Below are positions 4,998-5,744 of a DNA stretch of 5,744 nt, piece by piece (the first letter of the stretch is position 1; the number at the start of each line of letters is the position of its first letter). The translations under genes and the position numbers were made by a program. The DNA is taken from NCBI GenBank assembly GCA_003446295.1, contig DMBB01000385.1, forward strand, positions 1,681 to 7,424. Direction: 5' to 3'. The DNA comes from Erysipelotrichaceae bacterium (GTDB lineage: Bacteria > Bacillota_I > Bacilli_A > Erysipelotrichales > Erysipelotrichaceae). The notes beneath the pieces are model-generated. The model worked only from the letters and a program-made list of their open reading frames with translations, did no database searches and was not told the origin of the DNA.

Positions 4998-5744
4998 CTA
5001 GTTGAAAGTATCTTTGATGATATCGATCAGTGCACGCTCTGCTTTTCCAAGATATGTATCCTTCTTGTACACAGCGTTGATATCCCATGTATCCTGCTCG
5101 TCACTGTATCGATAGATTTTAAGCCTGTCTTTGTCCGCAAATGATTCGACTGCCCTGTCCGGAACGATCGCCACGCCTAAACCGGCGTTCAACGATAAGC
5201 TCAGCGCTGTCATGTTGCTGGATACTTCCGTTACATTTTTCGGAACAAATCCTGCTTTTTTGAATATCCGGTCTGTCTTTTTGCGGCTGTAGTGTCCCTG
5301 CTGCATGATCAGATAAGGCAGATGCTTCATCTTTTTCAGGTCGACCTGAGGGATGCCGTCTTCATGGACCCTGATGATCATCTCAGGCCGGATCATACCT
5401 TCCGGTGCAGTCATAAAGATCTTTTCTTTGTAGATCAGCTCACATGTCATATTTGCCGGGTAGTCTTCTTCTCTGCCCGGCAGGATCCCCAGGAGTATTC
5501 TTCCCTTATCGATCCCGCTGATGATCTCTTTTGAGCGGGTCTCCTGAAGCTTCAGATCCATTTCAGGATAGAGCTCATGAAATCTGCCGATAAACTTCGG
5601 GATCATATATCCCGCACGTTCTGTGGGAATACCGATCGTGATCTGTCCTTTTTCACCGACCCCGACTTCTGTCAGCTGCCGCTTGAGATTGTCCATTCTC
5701 GCAAGGATATCCCTTGCTGTATCCACATACAGCTGACCGGCATA
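4998..5744 (-). CDS. LysR-type transcriptional regulator, 5' end (DNA-binding domain) outside the window
   Basis: The reading frame is open to the right edge, so 248 C-terminal residues are visible and the roughly 55-60 N-terminal residues with the winged helix-turn-helix are missing. The first visible residues, YAGQLYVDTARDILARMDNLKRQL, form the linker helix typical of LysR proteins. The effector-binding domain then begins at GQITIGIPTERAGYMIPKFI and continues through RFHELYPEMDLKLQE, RILLGILPG, and NMTALSLSLNAGLGVAIVPD near the end. An internal GTG at 5726 is not a credible start because it falls inside the linker helix. It probably senses the pathway substrate or an intermediate and controls the genes downstream. 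Its orientation is unusual for the family: it runs in the same direction as the presumed targets instead of divergently, and may also be transcribed into them. The family is nearly certain; the ligand is unknown. Confidence 0.92.
   Translation of the reverse strand, partial: YAGQLYVDTARDILARMDNLKRQLTEVGVGEKGQITIGIPTERAGYMIPKFIGRFHELYPEMDLKLQETRSKEIISGIDKGRILLGILPGREEDYPANMTCELIYKEKIFMTAPEGMIRPEMIIRVHEDGIPQVDLKKMKHLPYLIMQQGHYSRKKTDRIFKKAGFVPKNVTEVSSNMTALSLSLNAGLGVAIVPDRAVESFADKDRLKIYRYSDEQDTWDINAVYKKDTYLGKAERALIDIIKDTFN

Larger units (their letters stand above)
4928..5000. repeat. Separated 8-base inverted repeat flanking the regulator-dehydrogenase gap, possible operator pair
   Basis: TAGCATAG at 4928-4935 recurs as its reverse complement CTATGCTA at 4993-5000, with centres 65 bases apart. 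The right arm overlaps the stop codon of the regulator gene, and the left arm overlaps the candidate -10 of the dehydrogenase promoter. LysR-type proteins bind as tetramers to two nearby sites, so paired sites bracketing the promoter would fit. An 8-base match in AT-rich DNA could also arise by chance. Confidence 0.35.

Noticed and set aside
5724..5726. GTG as the start codon of a short 242-residue regulator
   Set aside because: The frame continues to the edge as YAGQLY, which is normal LysR linker-helix sequence, so the gene is cut by the window and not naturally short.

Overview
The window holds one catabolic-looking gene cluster, with every gene on the minus strand. In transcription order (high to low coordinates) it contains: the C-terminal part of a LysR-type regulator (cut by the right edge); a beta-decarboxylating dehydrogenase of the isocitrate/isopropylmalate dehydrogenase family; a PrpF/YbhH-family isomerase; a large aconitase-family hydratase of the YbhJ kind; and the start of a small VOC-fold protein (cut by the left edge). 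No RNA gene, insertion sequence, CRISPR array or phage feature was seen.

Organism: the moderate base composition, strong purine-rich AGGA/GGAGA ribosome sites, tight gene packing and protein character suggest an anaerobic Bacillota (Firmicutes) member, perhaps a gut Erysipelotrichia or Lachnospiraceae-type bacterium. This is an inference; nothing in the window identifies a species.

Layout: the regulator ends at 4998. A 99-base AT-rich gap follows, with two inverted repeats and a candidate promoter, leading into the dehydrogenase (4898-3714). The isomerase (3710-2556) starts 3 bases after the dehydrogenase stop. A 70-base gap then holds a strong hairpin followed by a T-tract (an apparent intrinsic terminator) just ahead of the hydratase (2485-287). 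The VOC gene (283 to the left edge) starts 3 bases after the hydratase stop.

How they may work together: PrpF-type enzymes move or isomerise the double bond of aconitate-like acids, aconitase-family enzymes interconvert such unsaturated acids with hydroxy acids, and the dehydrogenase family oxidises and decarboxylates a 3-carboxy-2-hydroxy acid to a 2-oxo acid. Together they read as a dedicated route from an unsaturated or hydroxylated tricarboxylate to 2-oxoglutarate or an analogue, controlled by the adjacent LysR protein. The dehydrogenase keeps the isocitrate-type substrate residues. The VOC protein resembles the extra domain I recall at the C-terminus of some Bacillota KDPG/KHG aldolases, so an aldolase step on a 2-oxo acid product is possible. 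The true substrate is unknown, and no transporter is visible. The E. coli ybhD-ybhH-ybhI-ybhJ locus (regulator, PrpF-like, transporter, hydratase) is the closest arrangement I know, and its pathway is, to my knowledge, not established.
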